DNA of 64,000 nt from Chitinophagaceae bacterium UBA4407. GTDB taxonomy: Bacteria; Bacteroidota; Bacteroidia; Chitinophagales; Chitinophagaceae. Position numbers and translations under genes: made by a program. Below, piece by piece: positions 50,804 through 58,642 of this stretch. Position 1 is the first letter of the stretch. Every line of letters starts with the position of its first letter. The DNA is taken from contig DGQT01000001.1 in NCBI GenBank assembly GCA_002390845.1, forward strand, positions 124,001-188,000, in the 5' to 3' direction. Under the pieces are notes generated by a model. That model worked only from the letters and a program-made list of their open reading frames with translations. It was not told the DNA's origin and did no database searches.

Positions 50804-51721
50804 ATGAGTCCCGAAGTAATAAAAAAGCATTACATCACCACACAGGAAATTATCACCCGCATCGCCGGGGTACTTTTTCTTATCCCTCTTGCACCTTTTA
50901 TATGCAGGTTTATTCCGCCGGTATTTATCGGTAGCTGGAATATTGATCTTATTATTGCTTTTCTTATTTCAATAGTTATCGTAAGGTTAATGATGTGGCT
51001 GGTAAAACCAATGGTGTTACCAGCTTTGCTTATTGTCTGCGGCATATTTGCATACAACCTGTTCAATCATCGTTACAGCTTTCGTAATGTTACAACCAGT
51101 TATAAAGCCCTTGTAAACCAGAACTGGCAGGGGCGCGAAGAGAAACAAACTGATGTAATCAGTTTCAATCCCCATCTTTTTGAAAACGCTGAGGAAAGAG
51201 TTTCAAGATTGGTTACCGAAAAAGTGCAATACAAAGATTCCCTTGTAAGAAATTTTTCAGTAAAACATTCCCTGGAATATTTTGATGATTACCATTACAA
51301 ATACCAGGAACTGGCTAGATATTTCTCGCTTTTTAAATATATCAATACGAGTTTTAAATATGTTTCTGATGCTCAACGCGATGAATATTACGCCACGCCA
51401 AGAGAAACCATTCAAAATGGGTTGGGCGGCGATTGCGATGACCACAGTATTCTAATGGCTGCATGCCTTATGAGTATTGGGGCTAAATGCAGGCTGATTA
51501 TTGTTGAGGGCCACATGTACCCCGAAATGTACGTAGGCGACAAAAAGAAATTCGACATTATGCAACAGGCCATCATACAGTTTTTTGGAGAGGCGGGTAT
51601 TGACCGTATCTATTACCACGAAAACAATGGTGAATACTGGATTAACCTGGATTATACTTCAGATCATCCCGGGGGAAGGTATATGAATGATAATGTAAAG
51701 CTGTTGATCAATATTCCTTAA
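50804..51721 (+). CDS. Transglutaminase-like membrane protein
   Basis: A 305-residue protein from the ATG at 50804 (a TTG five codons earlier is less likely). Two or three membrane segments lie in residues 18-90 (RIAGVLFLIPLAPFICRFI, IDLIIAFLISIVIVRLMMWL, VLPALLIVCGIFAYN). The rest is a transglutaminase-like cysteine protease fold with the catalytic triad visible as Cys in LGGDCDDHSILMAA, His in IVEGHMYPEMYV and Asp in INLDYTSDHPGG. Real activity could be peptide hydrolysis or crosslinking, or the fold may be used for binding. It ends 26 bases before the YkgJ-like gene, probably co-transcribed. Confidence 0.8.
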   Translation: MSPEVIKKHYITTQEIITRIAGVLFLIPLAPFICRFIPPVFIGSWNIDLIIAFLISIVIVRLMMWLVKPMVLPALLIVCGIFAYNLFNHRYSFRNVTTSYKALVNQNWQGREEKQTDVISFNPHLFENAEERVSRLVTEKVQYKDSLVRNFSVKHSLEYFDDYHYKYQELARYFSLFKYINTSFKYVSDAQRDEYYATPRETIQNGLGGDCDDHSILMAACLMSIGAKCRLIIVEGHMYPEMYVGDKKKFDIMQQAIIQFFGEAGIDRIYYHENNGEYWINLDYTSDHPGGRYMNDNVKLLINIP

Positions 51722-51747
51722 CAATAGCTATAACTTGCAACCCTGTA

Positions 51748-52248
51748 ATGATAACCAACCTGCATACAATAGCCGAAGTTGCTGAAATTAATACCGCAGA
51801 AAATCTTCGGTTTAAGGAATTCCTGAAAGCATACGACAGCGATAAAATTGATGCGTTGGTTTTTACCTTAAACGAATTAATTACACCTCAAATTGATTGT
51901 ACTTCGTGTGGTAACTGCTGCCGCAGCCTGATGATCAATGTTGATGCCGATGATGCGGCAAGATTATCAGGGCATATGAAAATAAGTAGTGAGTCTTTTT
52001 ACAAAAAATATATTGAACAATCTTCTCAAGGAACATTGGCTGTAATGAATGCAATTCCATGCCACTTTCTTTCTGACAGTAAATGCACGGTTTACGAAGC
52101 AAGACCAAAAGAATGCCGCGAATTCCCGGGTCTTCACCAACCGGGTTTTACAGGAAGGCTGTTTGCTACGTTTATGCACTATGGCCGTTGCCCGATTATT
52201 TTCAATGTTATTGAAGCACTTAAAACTGAATTGATGCCAGCAGGCTAA
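51748..52248 (+). CDS. YkgJ-family cysteine cluster protein
   Basis: A 166-residue protein with the zinc- or iron-chelating cluster CTSCGNCCRSL, then CHFLSDSKCTVYEARPKECREFP and a last RCPI segment. This is the YkgJ/DUF UPF0153 cysteine pattern. The partner or substrate is unknown; a Fe-S cluster or zinc is likely from the family. It follows the transglutaminase-like gene closely. Confidence 0.85.
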   Translation: MITNLHTIAEVAEINTAENLRFKEFLKAYDSDKIDALVFTLNELITPQIDCTSCGNCCRSLMINVDADDAARLSGHMKISSESFYKKYIEQSSQGTLAVMNAIPCHFLSDSKCTVYEARPKECREFPGLHQPGFTGRLFATFMHYGRCPIIFNVIEALKTELMPAG

Positions 52249-52297
52249 ATATATCTGTTAACGATTGTATTCGCAGGCTGTATAAGTCAAGTTATAT

Positions 52298-52511
52298 TCC
52301 ATCAGTAAAAGTGTGCGATCAGAAATGAATTTGTCCCCAACTTGTTTTGTGATGACACACTTCCCTTAATATTGCCATGATGGTTCGATATAATATTGAG
52401 CGTGTTTCGGCTTCGCTCAACACCCAAATACGCTCACCACTATTCGGAACTTTGAACCGAGCGTGGCAAGAGGTGATGCTATAAAATACCTTTGCCGGGT
52501 TCATAAAAAAT
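52298..52511. repeat. Arm-repeat, degenerate element ending in a C-type right arm
   Basis: A fragment near 52298-52325 (AGTAAAAGTGTGCGATCAGA) resembles an A core. At 52455-52511 a C-type right arm reads ACCGAGCGTGGCAAG, AGGTGATGCTATAAA and TTGCCGGGTTCATAAAAAAT. The 415-base space before the ABC exporter holds this and otherwise nothing clear. Confidence 0.65.
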
Positions 52512-52663
52512 TTACCGGGTTAAATGTTGCTATAAATTCTTTCTGCAAAATCAAATATAACTGACATATCGTCTTTTAAGAAAGCCAAAAGCTTAATGGA
52601 GCATTTTTTGATTGGTGTACGAATTACTTTTAATTTCAGCAATTACTTTTAAAACCAATCTGC

Positions 52664-54469
52664 ATGAAGATACTCTTAAAATACCTGAAGCCATACAAAT
52701 GGCTGGTGTTTCTTGCCCTGTTACTGGCCGCTATTAACCAATCGTTTTCTATGCTCGATCCTTATTTCTTTGGAAAGCTTTTCGATAAATACATTACCCA
52801 CCCGCACGAAATTGGATCTTTCGATGCACATAAGAATTTTATTAAAACTGCTGACAGAAGTGAAACCGATTACATATGGGGTGTACTTGGTTTCCTTGGG
52901 ATATTGATTGGCGTGGCAATGGTATCAAGAATCGCCAAGGCTTTCCAGGATTATTTCAGCAATGTGATCATTCAAAAATTTGGTGCAAAAATTTTTACCG
53001 ATGGCCTGCAGCATTCCATGAAACTGCCTTACCAGGATTTTGAAGACCAGCGCAGCGGTGAAACCCTTTCTATACTTTCAAAAGTGCGCAGTGATACAGA
53101 AAGGTTTATCATTTCCTTTATCAATGTGCTCTTTGGGATAATTGTGGGCGTTGTATTTATTACTGTATATTCTTTCAATCTTCACTGGAGCATTATGCCC
53201 ATTTATGTAGTGGGTATCGTTACGCTTTCTTTATTAACCGGGTTTCTAAGCAAAAAAATAAAAGTAATACAGAAGACCATCGTAAAAGAAACTACATCGC
53301 TTGCCGGCTCCACAACGGAATCGCTCAGGAATATAGAACTGGTAAAAAGCCTTGGCCTTACCGCGCAGGAAATAGGTCGGCTTAATAAAAACACGTACAA
53401 AATTTTAGGGCTCGAATTACGAAAAGTAAAAAGCCTGCGCACCCTTAGTTTTATACAAGGTACATTCGTAAATTTTTTGCGGCAGGTAATTATGTTTACG
53501 CTGCTGTGGCTGGTATTCAAAGGTCAGCTTACTTCCGGCGAAGTAATGACGCTTACCTTCTATTCCTTCTTCATCTTTGGCCCGTTGCAGGAAATTGGCA
53601 ACATAATCCTTGCCTACCGCGAAGCTGAGGCTTCGTTAAACAACTTTCATAACCTGATGCAAAAAACGGTTGAACCCAAACCGGTAGCGCCAAAAAAAGT
53701 GGGCGATATACAGGAACTTGAATTCACCAATGTTTCTTTTAAACATCAAACCGCGCAGTTTAAGGCACTCGATAATATCAGCTTCGATTTAAAAAACAGT
53801 GAAACCATTGCATTCGTTGGCCCATCTGGCTCAGGCAAAAGCACGCTGGTAAAATTACTGGTGGGTTTATACAGGCAGCAAACCGGAACCATAAAATACA
53901 ATAACATCGATGCGAACGATATTGATTTTGATGAACTGCGTGGGCAAATAGGTTTTGTAACACAGGACACCCAGCTCTTTGCGGGCACCATTAAAGAAAA
54001 TCTGTTGTTTGTAAACCCCGCAGCTACAGAAGAAGAATTGCTCGATGTGCTTCAAAAGGCAAGCTGTGAAGGACTTTTAGCACGTGCAGAAAAAGGTATT
54101 GAAACCATGATTGGCGAGGGCGGCCTAAAATTAAGCGGTGGCGAAAAACAAAGAATAAGCATTGCACGCAGTTTGCTGCGCCGCCCACGCTTACTTATTT
54201 TCGACGAAGCCACTTCCGCACTCGATTCAATAACAGAAGAAGAAATTACTTCAACCATAAAAGAAATTTCTGCACAAAAAGAACAGATCACCGTGCTTAT
54301 TGCGCACCGCCTCAGCACCATTATGCATGCGGATACGATTTATGTTTTGGAAAAAGGGCAGGTAATAGAAACCGGCAGCCACCAGCAGCTTATTGCAGAA
54401 AAAGGTTTGTATTACGCCATGTGGCGCCAGCAGATCGGCGAAAGAAAATATGCCGCAGCAATGGCATAA
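52664..54469 (+). CDS. ABC exporter, fused permease and ATPase
   Basis: A 601-residue half-transporter of the MsbA/lipid or drug exporter type. Six membrane helices fall in residues 15-310, with a long insertion between helices 1 and 2. The ATPase domain (about 345-590) has Walker A GPSGSGKS at 386-393, the Q-loop VTQDTQLFAG, the signature LSGGEKQR from 490, Walker B with Asp514-Glu515 (LLIFDEATSALD) and the H-loop IAHRLSTI. It should work as a homodimer exporting a lipid, peptide or drug. Substrate unknown. It stands alone between repeat elements. Confidence 0.92.
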   Translation: MKILLKYLKPYKWLVFLALLLAAINQSFSMLDPYFFGKLFDKYITHPHEIGSFDAHKNFIKTADRSETDYIWGVLGFLGILIGVAMVSRIAKAFQDYFSNVIIQKFGAKIFTDGLQHSMKLPYQDFEDQRSGETLSILSKVRSDTERFIISFINVLFGIIVGVVFITVYSFNLHWSIMPIYVVGIVTLSLLTGFLSKKIKVIQKTIVKETTSLAGSTTESLRNIELVKSLGLTAQEIGRLNKNTYKILGLELRKVKSLRTLSFIQGTFVNFLRQVIMFTLLWLVFKGQLTSGEVMTLTFYSFFIFGPLQEIGNIILAYREAEASLNNFHNLMQKTVEPKPVAPKKVGDIQELEFTNVSFKHQTAQFKALDNISFDLKNSETIAFVGPSGSGKSTLVKLLVGLYRQQTGTIKYNNIDANDIDFDELRGQIGFVTQDTQLFAGTIKENLLFVNPAATEEELLDVLQKASCEGLLARAEKGIETMIGEGGLKLSGGEKQRISIARSLLRRPRLLIFDEATSALDSITEEEITSTIKEISAQKEQITVLIAHRLSTIMHADTIYVLEKGQVIETGSHQQLIAEKGLYYAMWRQQIGERKYAAAMA

Positions 54470-54499
54470 ATATTTTCCTTTTCAAAAGATAAAATACAA

Positions 54500-54575
54500 A
54501 AAGCCATGGGGAACCAGGCTATGATATTTCATGGCATCGTCCCTTGCGTCGCTCTATTGTACAACATAGTTTTAT
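54500..54575 (-). repeat. Arm-repeat, solo left arm, type A (GATGCC variant)
   Basis: AACCAGGCTATGATATTTCA, TGGCATCGTCCCTTGCGTCG, then CTCTATTGTAC. ATGGCATCGTCC recurs at 54607-54620. The 340-base space before phoH shows no gene or terminator beyond this. Confidence 0.75.
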
Positions 54576-54808
54576 GCAGCAGCGCACCGTTCATCTGCTT
54601 TAAAAATGGCATCGTCCTGTTTCATGCGCAGTATTACAAAAAAATAAACAACTTCTTAGCATAACATTACTTAATTGTTGCCGAATTTTATATCCACATT
54701 CTGTTGATAATATTGCTAACAATATATCGCTTTTAATAAATTAAATTGTGAGCAGATTGGTTACTAAGTAAACAGCAAAATATATTATTCACCTAAAAAG
54801 AAAAACCA

Positions 54809-55792
54809 TTGACGGAAACAATCATTAACCTGGAATCTGTTAACCCCATTGAATTTTTTGGTGTAAATAACAGAAAGCTCGACCTGCTGAAAAAAAAATT
54901 CCCCCTGCTTAAGATTCTCTCAAGAGGTACTCAGATAAAGCTGAGTGGTGCACCCGAACATATTGAACCAGCCCGTGAAAAAATTGAACTCATTATTCAA
55001 TACATGGAGCGCAACGGCGATATGAGTACCAATTATTTTGAACAGATACTTGGCGGCGATGATGCAGAAACGATTGACAATTTTACCGAAAGGAACCCTA
55101 ACGATGCACTGGTATTTGGCCCCAACGGAAAAACTGTACGTGCAAGAACCGTAAACCAAAAGCGTATGGTTACGGCCAGCGATAAAAACGATATTGTTTT
55201 TGCAATTGGCCCTGCAGGCACCGGTAAAACTTATACAGCGGTAGCGCTTGCAGTAAGGGCGCTAAAAAACAAAACTGTAAAGAAAATCATTCTCACACGC
55301 CCGGCAGTTGAAGCAGGCGAAAACCTGGGCTTTCTGCCTGGCGACTTAAAAGAAAAAATTGATCCCTACCTGCGGCCTTTATATGATGCGCTTGACGATA
55401 TGATACCTGCCGATAAGCTCGGCTATTATATGACCACACGCACCATTGAAATTGCGCCACTGGCTTATATGCGTGGCCGTACGCTGGATAATGCCTTCAT
55501 TATTTTAGATGAAGCGCAGAACACCAACGACCTGCAGTTAAAGATGTTTCTTACACGTATTGGCGCCAATGCAAAAGCTATCATCACCGGCGACCCTACG
55601 CAGATAGACCTTCCAAAAAATCAGCGCAGTGGTTTAGACAAAGCCATCCGCATACTGCAGAACATAGACGGTATTGCACATATTGAATTAGATGAGGAAG
55701 ATGTGGTGCGCCATAAACTGGTTAAAGCCATTATAAAAGCATACGAAAAAGATAAAGAAAAAGAAAGTCCGCAATCGTATCATCAGCACTAA
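54809..55792 (+). CDS. PhoH-like ATPase
   Basis: A 327-residue PhoH-family ATPase, probably linked to RNA metabolism or ribosome maturation through a partner such as YbeY. The start is TTG (54809), because no ATG occurs in frame before residue 77 and the N-terminal KH-like part (VNPIEFFGVNNRKLDLLKKK, IKLSGAPEHIEPAREKIEL) is needed. Walker A GPAGTGKT is at 134-141 and Walker B FIILDEAQN with Asp234-Glu235. GENLGFLPGDLKEKIDPYLR and TGDPTQIDLP are family landmarks. A terminator follows. The gene is monocistronic. Confidence 0.92.
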   Translation: MTETIINLESVNPIEFFGVNNRKLDLLKKKFPLLKILSRGTQIKLSGAPEHIEPAREKIELIIQYMERNGDMSTNYFEQILGGDDAETIDNFTERNPNDALVFGPNGKTVRARTVNQKRMVTASDKNDIVFAIGPAGTGKTYTAVALAVRALKNKTVKKIILTRPAVEAGENLGFLPGDLKEKIDPYLRPLYDALDDMIPADKLGYYMTTRTIEIAPLAYMRGRTLDNAFIILDEAQNTNDLQLKMFLTRIGANAKAIITGDPTQIDLPKNQRSGLDKAIRILQNIDGIAHIELDEEDVVRHKLVKAIIKAYEKDKEKESPQSYHQH

Positions 55793-55810
55793 AAAAATTA
55801 ATTTATGTTT

Positions 55811-55839
55811 AAAAAGGGCAGTTAAATACTGCCTTTTTT
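55811..55839 (+). terminator. Terminator of phoH
   Basis: AAAAAGGGCAGT and ACTGCCTTTTTT pair around a short loop, with a T-run, 18 bases after the stop codon. Confidence 0.85.
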
Positions 55840-55856
55840 ATTGTTGTTTATGTATA

Positions 55857-56050
55857 TTTTTTTGAGCCGGACTGAAGAATTACTATGAGGCGTTCCTTGC
55901 CACGCTCGTTTCGAGGTTCTGTTTTAATAGCAGCATTTACGCAAAGTGTTGCATATAGTAAAGATGTTCGCATAATGCCCAATAAAAAGCAGAACGCTGA
56001 AGTGTGCGACGCAACGGGGTTTAATAGTAGTAATCAGTTGGGTTCATAAT
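55857..56050. repeat. Arm-repeat, full element, types C/A
   Basis: The left arm has TTTTTTTGAGCCGGACTGAA, ATTACTATGAGGCG and TTCCTTGCCACGCTCGTTTC. The right arm (about 55992-56050) has GAACGCTGAAGTGTGCGACG, CAACGGGGTTTAATAG and GTTGGGTTCATAA. It accounts for most of the 400-base space before the small lipoprotein gene. Confidence 0.83.
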
Positions 56051-56158
56051 AAAATTTACGCACTGAATGTTGTACGCATAAATAAACGATCTCATTCATT
56101 TTTTAGCAATGCTAAAAATCAAAAAAGTATTTGTTTATCACAATTCGCCCATGAGCAT

Positions 56159-56166
56159 TAATTTTG
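56159..56166 (+). promoter_or_regulatory. Possible -7 box of the small lipoprotein gene
   Basis: TAATTTTG fits TAnnTTTG, 23 bases before the ATG. A TTG at 56131 is further away than normal. Confidence 0.4.
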
Positions 56167-56189
56167 AAAATTAACTTACATAAAAAAGT

Positions 56190-56591
56190 ATGAAATTTAT
56201 AACGGCAATAGCTTTCAGTATTATTTTTTGTTGCTGCAGCAACGAAAAAAATTATCCAAAAGCTGAGAACGCACTGGATGCCGGAAGAGAATTTATTGAT
56301 GGTTGTTTAAAGGGAGATTTCGAACGTGCTGCTTTTTATATGACAGGCGATACGCGCAATAAAGAGCTGCTGCAAGCACAACAAAAAAACTACAACGAAA
56401 AGAGTAAGAATGAAAAGCAGGAATACTACAACGCATCGATTATAATAAATGAGGATGCAGTACTTAATGATTCAACACATATTATTAACTACCGAAATTC
56501 TTTTGATAAAACAGCCCGTAAAGTAAAAGTGGTTCTGCAAAACAACCAGTGGCTCGTAGATTTTAAATACACTTTCGATGGCAACCTTTGA
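56190..56591 (+). CDS. Small lipoprotein, NTF2/DUF4878-like
   Basis: A 133-residue protein with a lipoprotein-like signal (ITAIAFSIIFCCCSNEK). One of three adjacent cysteines at positions 14-16 would be the lipidated one. The mature part (AENALDAGREFIDGCLKGDF, ERAAFYMTGDTR, then a beta-rich end VKVVLQNNQWLVDFKYTF) has the shape of DUF4878 or NTF2-like lipoproteins. The function is unknown. It is 18 bases before crcB, so the two are co-transcribed. Confidence 0.7.
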   Translation: MKFITAIAFSIIFCCCSNEKNYPKAENALDAGREFIDGCLKGDFERAAFYMTGDTRNKELLQAQQKNYNEKSKNEKQEYYNASIIINEDAVLNDSTHIINYRNSFDKTARKVKVVLQNNQWLVDFKYTFDGNL

Positions 56592-56609
56592 TAAAAAAAT
56601 TATTGCACC

Positions 56610-56999
56610 ATGGGGCAGTCTTTAAAATCTGTATTAATTGTTTTTGCAGGCAGTGGCTTAGGCGGTGTTGCGAGATATGGCATGCAAGCATGGATATTTA
56701 AAACATATCCCTTTACTTTTCCGCTCGGAACATTTGTTGTAAATATACTCGGCTGTTTTCTTATTGGGCTTTTTTACACACTTAGCGAAAAAACAAATTT
56801 TATATCTCCCGATTGGAGGCTTGCATTAACTACAGGGTTATGTGGTGGCTTTACCACATTTTCAACTTTTGGCTACGAGAATATGAATCTGCTAAAAACC
56901 GGAAACTACCTGTATTTTAGTTTATACATAATTGCAAGTGTAGTGCTGGGTATTGCTGCTGTATTTGGTGGTATCTTTATAACCAGGTATATATTGTAA
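56610..56999 (+). CDS. crcB: Fluoride channel CrcB/Fluc
   Basis: A 129-residue membrane protein with four helices, the fluoride-exporting channel that works as an antiparallel dimer. Landmarks: GSGLGGVARYGMQAW, PLGTFVVNILGCFLIGLFY with the pore-lining Asn, and TTGLCGGFTTFSTFGYENM with the Phe-box and sodium-site residues. It lies in an apparent two-gene unit with a small lipoprotein gene. No fluoride riboswitch is recognised upstream. Confidence 0.92.
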   Translation: MGQSLKSVLIVFAGSGLGGVARYGMQAWIFKTYPFTFPLGTFVVNILGCFLIGLFYTLSEKTNFISPDWRLALTTGLCGGFTTFSTFGYENMNLLKTGNYLYFSLYIIASVVLGIAAVFGGIFITRYIL

Positions 57000-57091
57000 T
57001 TTTCTGCCGTATTTTTACACGAAACATAAGGTGTTAAAAATATTGGTGCAGGATTAGAATAACGCATTTTTTAAATTATAAAAATCAAATT

Positions 57092-57631
57092 ATGATGACT
57101 GTTTTACATCCATGGCATGGCGTACCTTACGGGGATCAATCCCCCAGAATCGTAAATGCGATTATAGAAATACCTCAGGGCTCCAGGGTAAAATACGAGA
57201 TTGATAAACCCAGCGGCTTACTTAAATTAGACAGGGTTATTTATTCATCGTTCCACTACCCCAGCAACTACGGCTTTATTCCCCAAACTTACGGAGATGA
57301 TAAAGACCCCCTTGATATTCTTGTACTCTCCAGCCAAAGCATTCAGCCATTGTGTATAGTAGAAGCCAAGGTAATCGGTGTAATGCAGATGATAGACGGT
57401 GGCGATGCCGATGACAAAATAATTGCAGTCGCTGCACACGACCAGGGCATTAATTACATTAACAATATTGAAGAATTGCCCAAACATTTTTTTAGCGAAC
57501 TCAGGCATTTTTTTGAAGAATACAAAACACTGGAAAAGAAAACAGTAGTAGTTGAAGAATTTGGCGACAAAGCTCAGGCACTATTAATTATCGAAAACGC
57601 CATTAAGCTGTACAAAGAAACTTTTAAATAA
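57092..57631 (+). CDS. ppa: Inorganic pyrophosphatase (family I)
   Basis: A 179-residue soluble family I pyrophosphatase, hydrolysing pyrophosphate to phosphate. EIPQGSRVKYEIDK, the signature YGDDKDPLDILVL with its metal-binding aspartates, and MIDGGDADDKIIAV are all present. Length is as expected for the hexameric bacterial form. An in-frame ATG one codon later is an equally possible start. Confidence 0.95.
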   Translation: MMTVLHPWHGVPYGDQSPRIVNAIIEIPQGSRVKYEIDKPSGLLKLDRVIYSSFHYPSNYGFIPQTYGDDKDPLDILVLSSQSIQPLCIVEAKVIGVMQMIDGGDADDKIIAVAAHDQGINYINNIEELPKHFFSELRHFFEEYKTLEKKTVVVEEFGDKAQALLIIENAIKLYKETFK

Positions 57632-57691
57632 CTCGCACCAATACTACTTCATCATTTTTAAAATAAACAAAGCTCATATTAAGCTGAGCAT

Positions 57692-57699
57692 TATTTTTG
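57692..57699 (+). promoter_or_regulatory. Possible -7 box of the 52-residue membrane peptide
   Basis: TATTTTTG fits TAnnTTTG and ends 13 bases before the ATG at 57713. Its position supports the small reading frame as a real gene. Confidence 0.4.
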
Positions 57700-57712
57700 T
57701 AAAAATTCATAT

Positions 57713-57871
57713 ATGGAAGCTCAAAGATCAACCACCAAATACTGGATCCTATTTTTTGTATGGCTTGCGATAATGGTATTTATGCTGTTAACACCCAGTA
57801 TAAAACAATTTTTCTGGATGGCGTTGCCAGGCACTGTTACTTATTTTTCTTTGGCACTTGATATTATTTAA
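57713..57871 (+). CDS. Small membrane protein of 52 residues, unknown
   Basis: An open frame from ATG (57713) to TAA (57869-57871). It begins MEAQRSTTKYWILFFVWLAI and contains one membrane helix (WILFFVWLAIMVFMLL) and a second hydrophobic stretch (FFWMALPGTVTYFSLALDII). A -7 box sits at the right distance, and a repeat arm starts nine bases after the stop, as is common after real genes in this window. I recognise no family. Confidence 0.5.
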   Translation: MEAQRSTTKYWILFFVWLAIMVFMLLTPSIKQFFWMALPGTVTYFSLALDII

Positions 57872-57879
57872 AGGAAGAA

Positions 57880-57946
57880 TTTTTGTACCCGGCAGTATAC
57901 CTTTATTAATGCTTCGCTTGCGTCGCACACTTTTACTTTCTGAACA
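57880..57946 (-). repeat. Arm-repeat, solo left arm, type A
   Basis: ATTTTTGTACCCGGCAGTAT, then TTTATTAATGCTTCGCTTGC and GTCGCACACTTTTAC. It begins directly after the 52-residue gene. The 605-base space between ppa and atpC otherwise holds that gene, a perfect palindrome, a worn C arm and a terminator. Confidence 0.83.
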
Positions 57947-58013
57947 ATTCTGAACTTTTAACAGCCGTTAAAGCTGCAACAGCAACAATGTGGCTCATGT
58001 TTTCATAAAAATT

Positions 58014-58047
58014 ATAATAAACACCGGGCATGCCCGGTGTTTATTAT
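58014..58047. terminator. Perfect palindrome, probable bidirectional terminator
   Basis: ATAATAAACACCGGGCA is followed directly by its exact reverse complement TGCCCGGTGTTTATTAT, 34 bases in all, flanked by A/T tracts. It lies between the + strand ppa/small gene side and the - strand atpDC genes. Confidence 0.65.
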
Positions 58048-58087
58048 TTATGTTAACACTCAGGTAAGATCAGAAAACATTTTATCT

Positions 58088-58178
58088 ACCCCACTTCTGT
58101 CGTCATGAAAGAGGAACTTTGAACCGATCCCGAAAGCATTCGGGAAAGTAAACCCTCATGGCAGATTCAATTGCCGGC
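58088..58178 (+). repeat. Arm-repeat, worn right arm, type C
   Basis: GTCATGAAAGAGGAACTTTG and AACCGATCCCGAAAGC correspond to the reverse complement of the C core, followed by CATGGCAGATTC and GCCGGCACAAAAAA. It is degraded but recognisable. Confidence 0.55.
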
Positions 58179-58180
58179 AC

Positions 58181-58208
58181 AAAAAAGCCCGTAAGTTAAA
58201 TTACGGGC
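58181..58208 (-). terminator. Terminator of the atpDC unit
   Basis: On the minus strand, GCCCGTAA-TTTAAC-TTACGGGC is followed by TTTTTT, 28 bases after the atpC stop codon. Confidence 0.85.
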
Positions 58209-58236
58209 CTTAATTAATATCATTAATCTAAGAAAA

Positions 58237-58488
58237 TTAAACAGCAGAAGCACCCTCAACCAAAACAGTTACTTTGTTTTGTAATACTTCAACAAAACCG
58301 CTTTGTATGCTATAGTTTTCTACGCTGCTTTTATCGATCAATATTTTCAGGTTACCCTTTCCCAAAGCACTAACAAGTGGCGCATGCTTATCCAGCACTT
58401 CAAACAAACCGGAAATGCCCGGCAACTGAACGCCATATACATCGCCGCTATATATTTTCTTTTCGGGTGTTAATATTTCTAAAGTCAT
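58237..58488 (-). CDS. atpC: ATP synthase F1 epsilon subunit (short form)
   Basis: An 83-residue epsilon subunit, the N-terminal beta-sandwich only (MTLEILTPEKKIYSGDVYGV, GISGLFEVLDKHAPLVSALG, GFVEVLQNKVTVLVEGA). The C-terminal helical hairpin of about 50 residues that inhibits ATP hydrolysis in many bacteria is absent. This short form is usual in Bacteroidota. It lies 154 bases downstream of atpD, and the gap is filled by nested repeats. Confidence 0.92.
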   Translation of the reverse strand: MTLEILTPEKKIYSGDVYGVQLPGISGLFEVLDKHAPLVSALGKGNLKILIDKSSVENYSIQSGFVEVLQNKVTVLVEGASAV

Positions 58489-58642
58489 AATTTGAAAATT
58501 AAACGATTTGAAAATCTGAAAATGTTCAGTTCTGTTTTACAGTTCAAGTGTGCGACGCAACGAAGATGAATGATAATCTGCAGGTGGCTACATAAGATTC
58601 TCTTCATTTTCAAATTGGCACACTTTCAAATTCTCAAATTAA
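58489..58642. repeat. Nested repeats between atpD and atpC
   Basis: The outer inverted repeat has AATTTGAAAATTAAACGATT and TTGAAAATCTGAAAATG at one end (58489-58524) and CATTTTCAAATTGGCACACT to TTCTCAAATT at the other (58605-58640). Inside lies an A-type right arm, CAGTTCAAGTGTGCGACGCA then ACGAAGATGAATGATAATC (about 58540-58580). Two unrelated repeat families thus share one gap inside the ATP synthase unit. Confidence 0.78.

Noticed and set aside
56592..56609. Fluoride riboswitch for crcB
   Set aside because: The gap to the upstream gene is only 18 bases, and no crcB-motif structure was recognised before the lipoprotein gene either.
57000..57091. Regulatory RNA before the pyrophosphatase gene
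   Set aside because: Only a short AT-rich leader is present; no convincing paired structure was seen.
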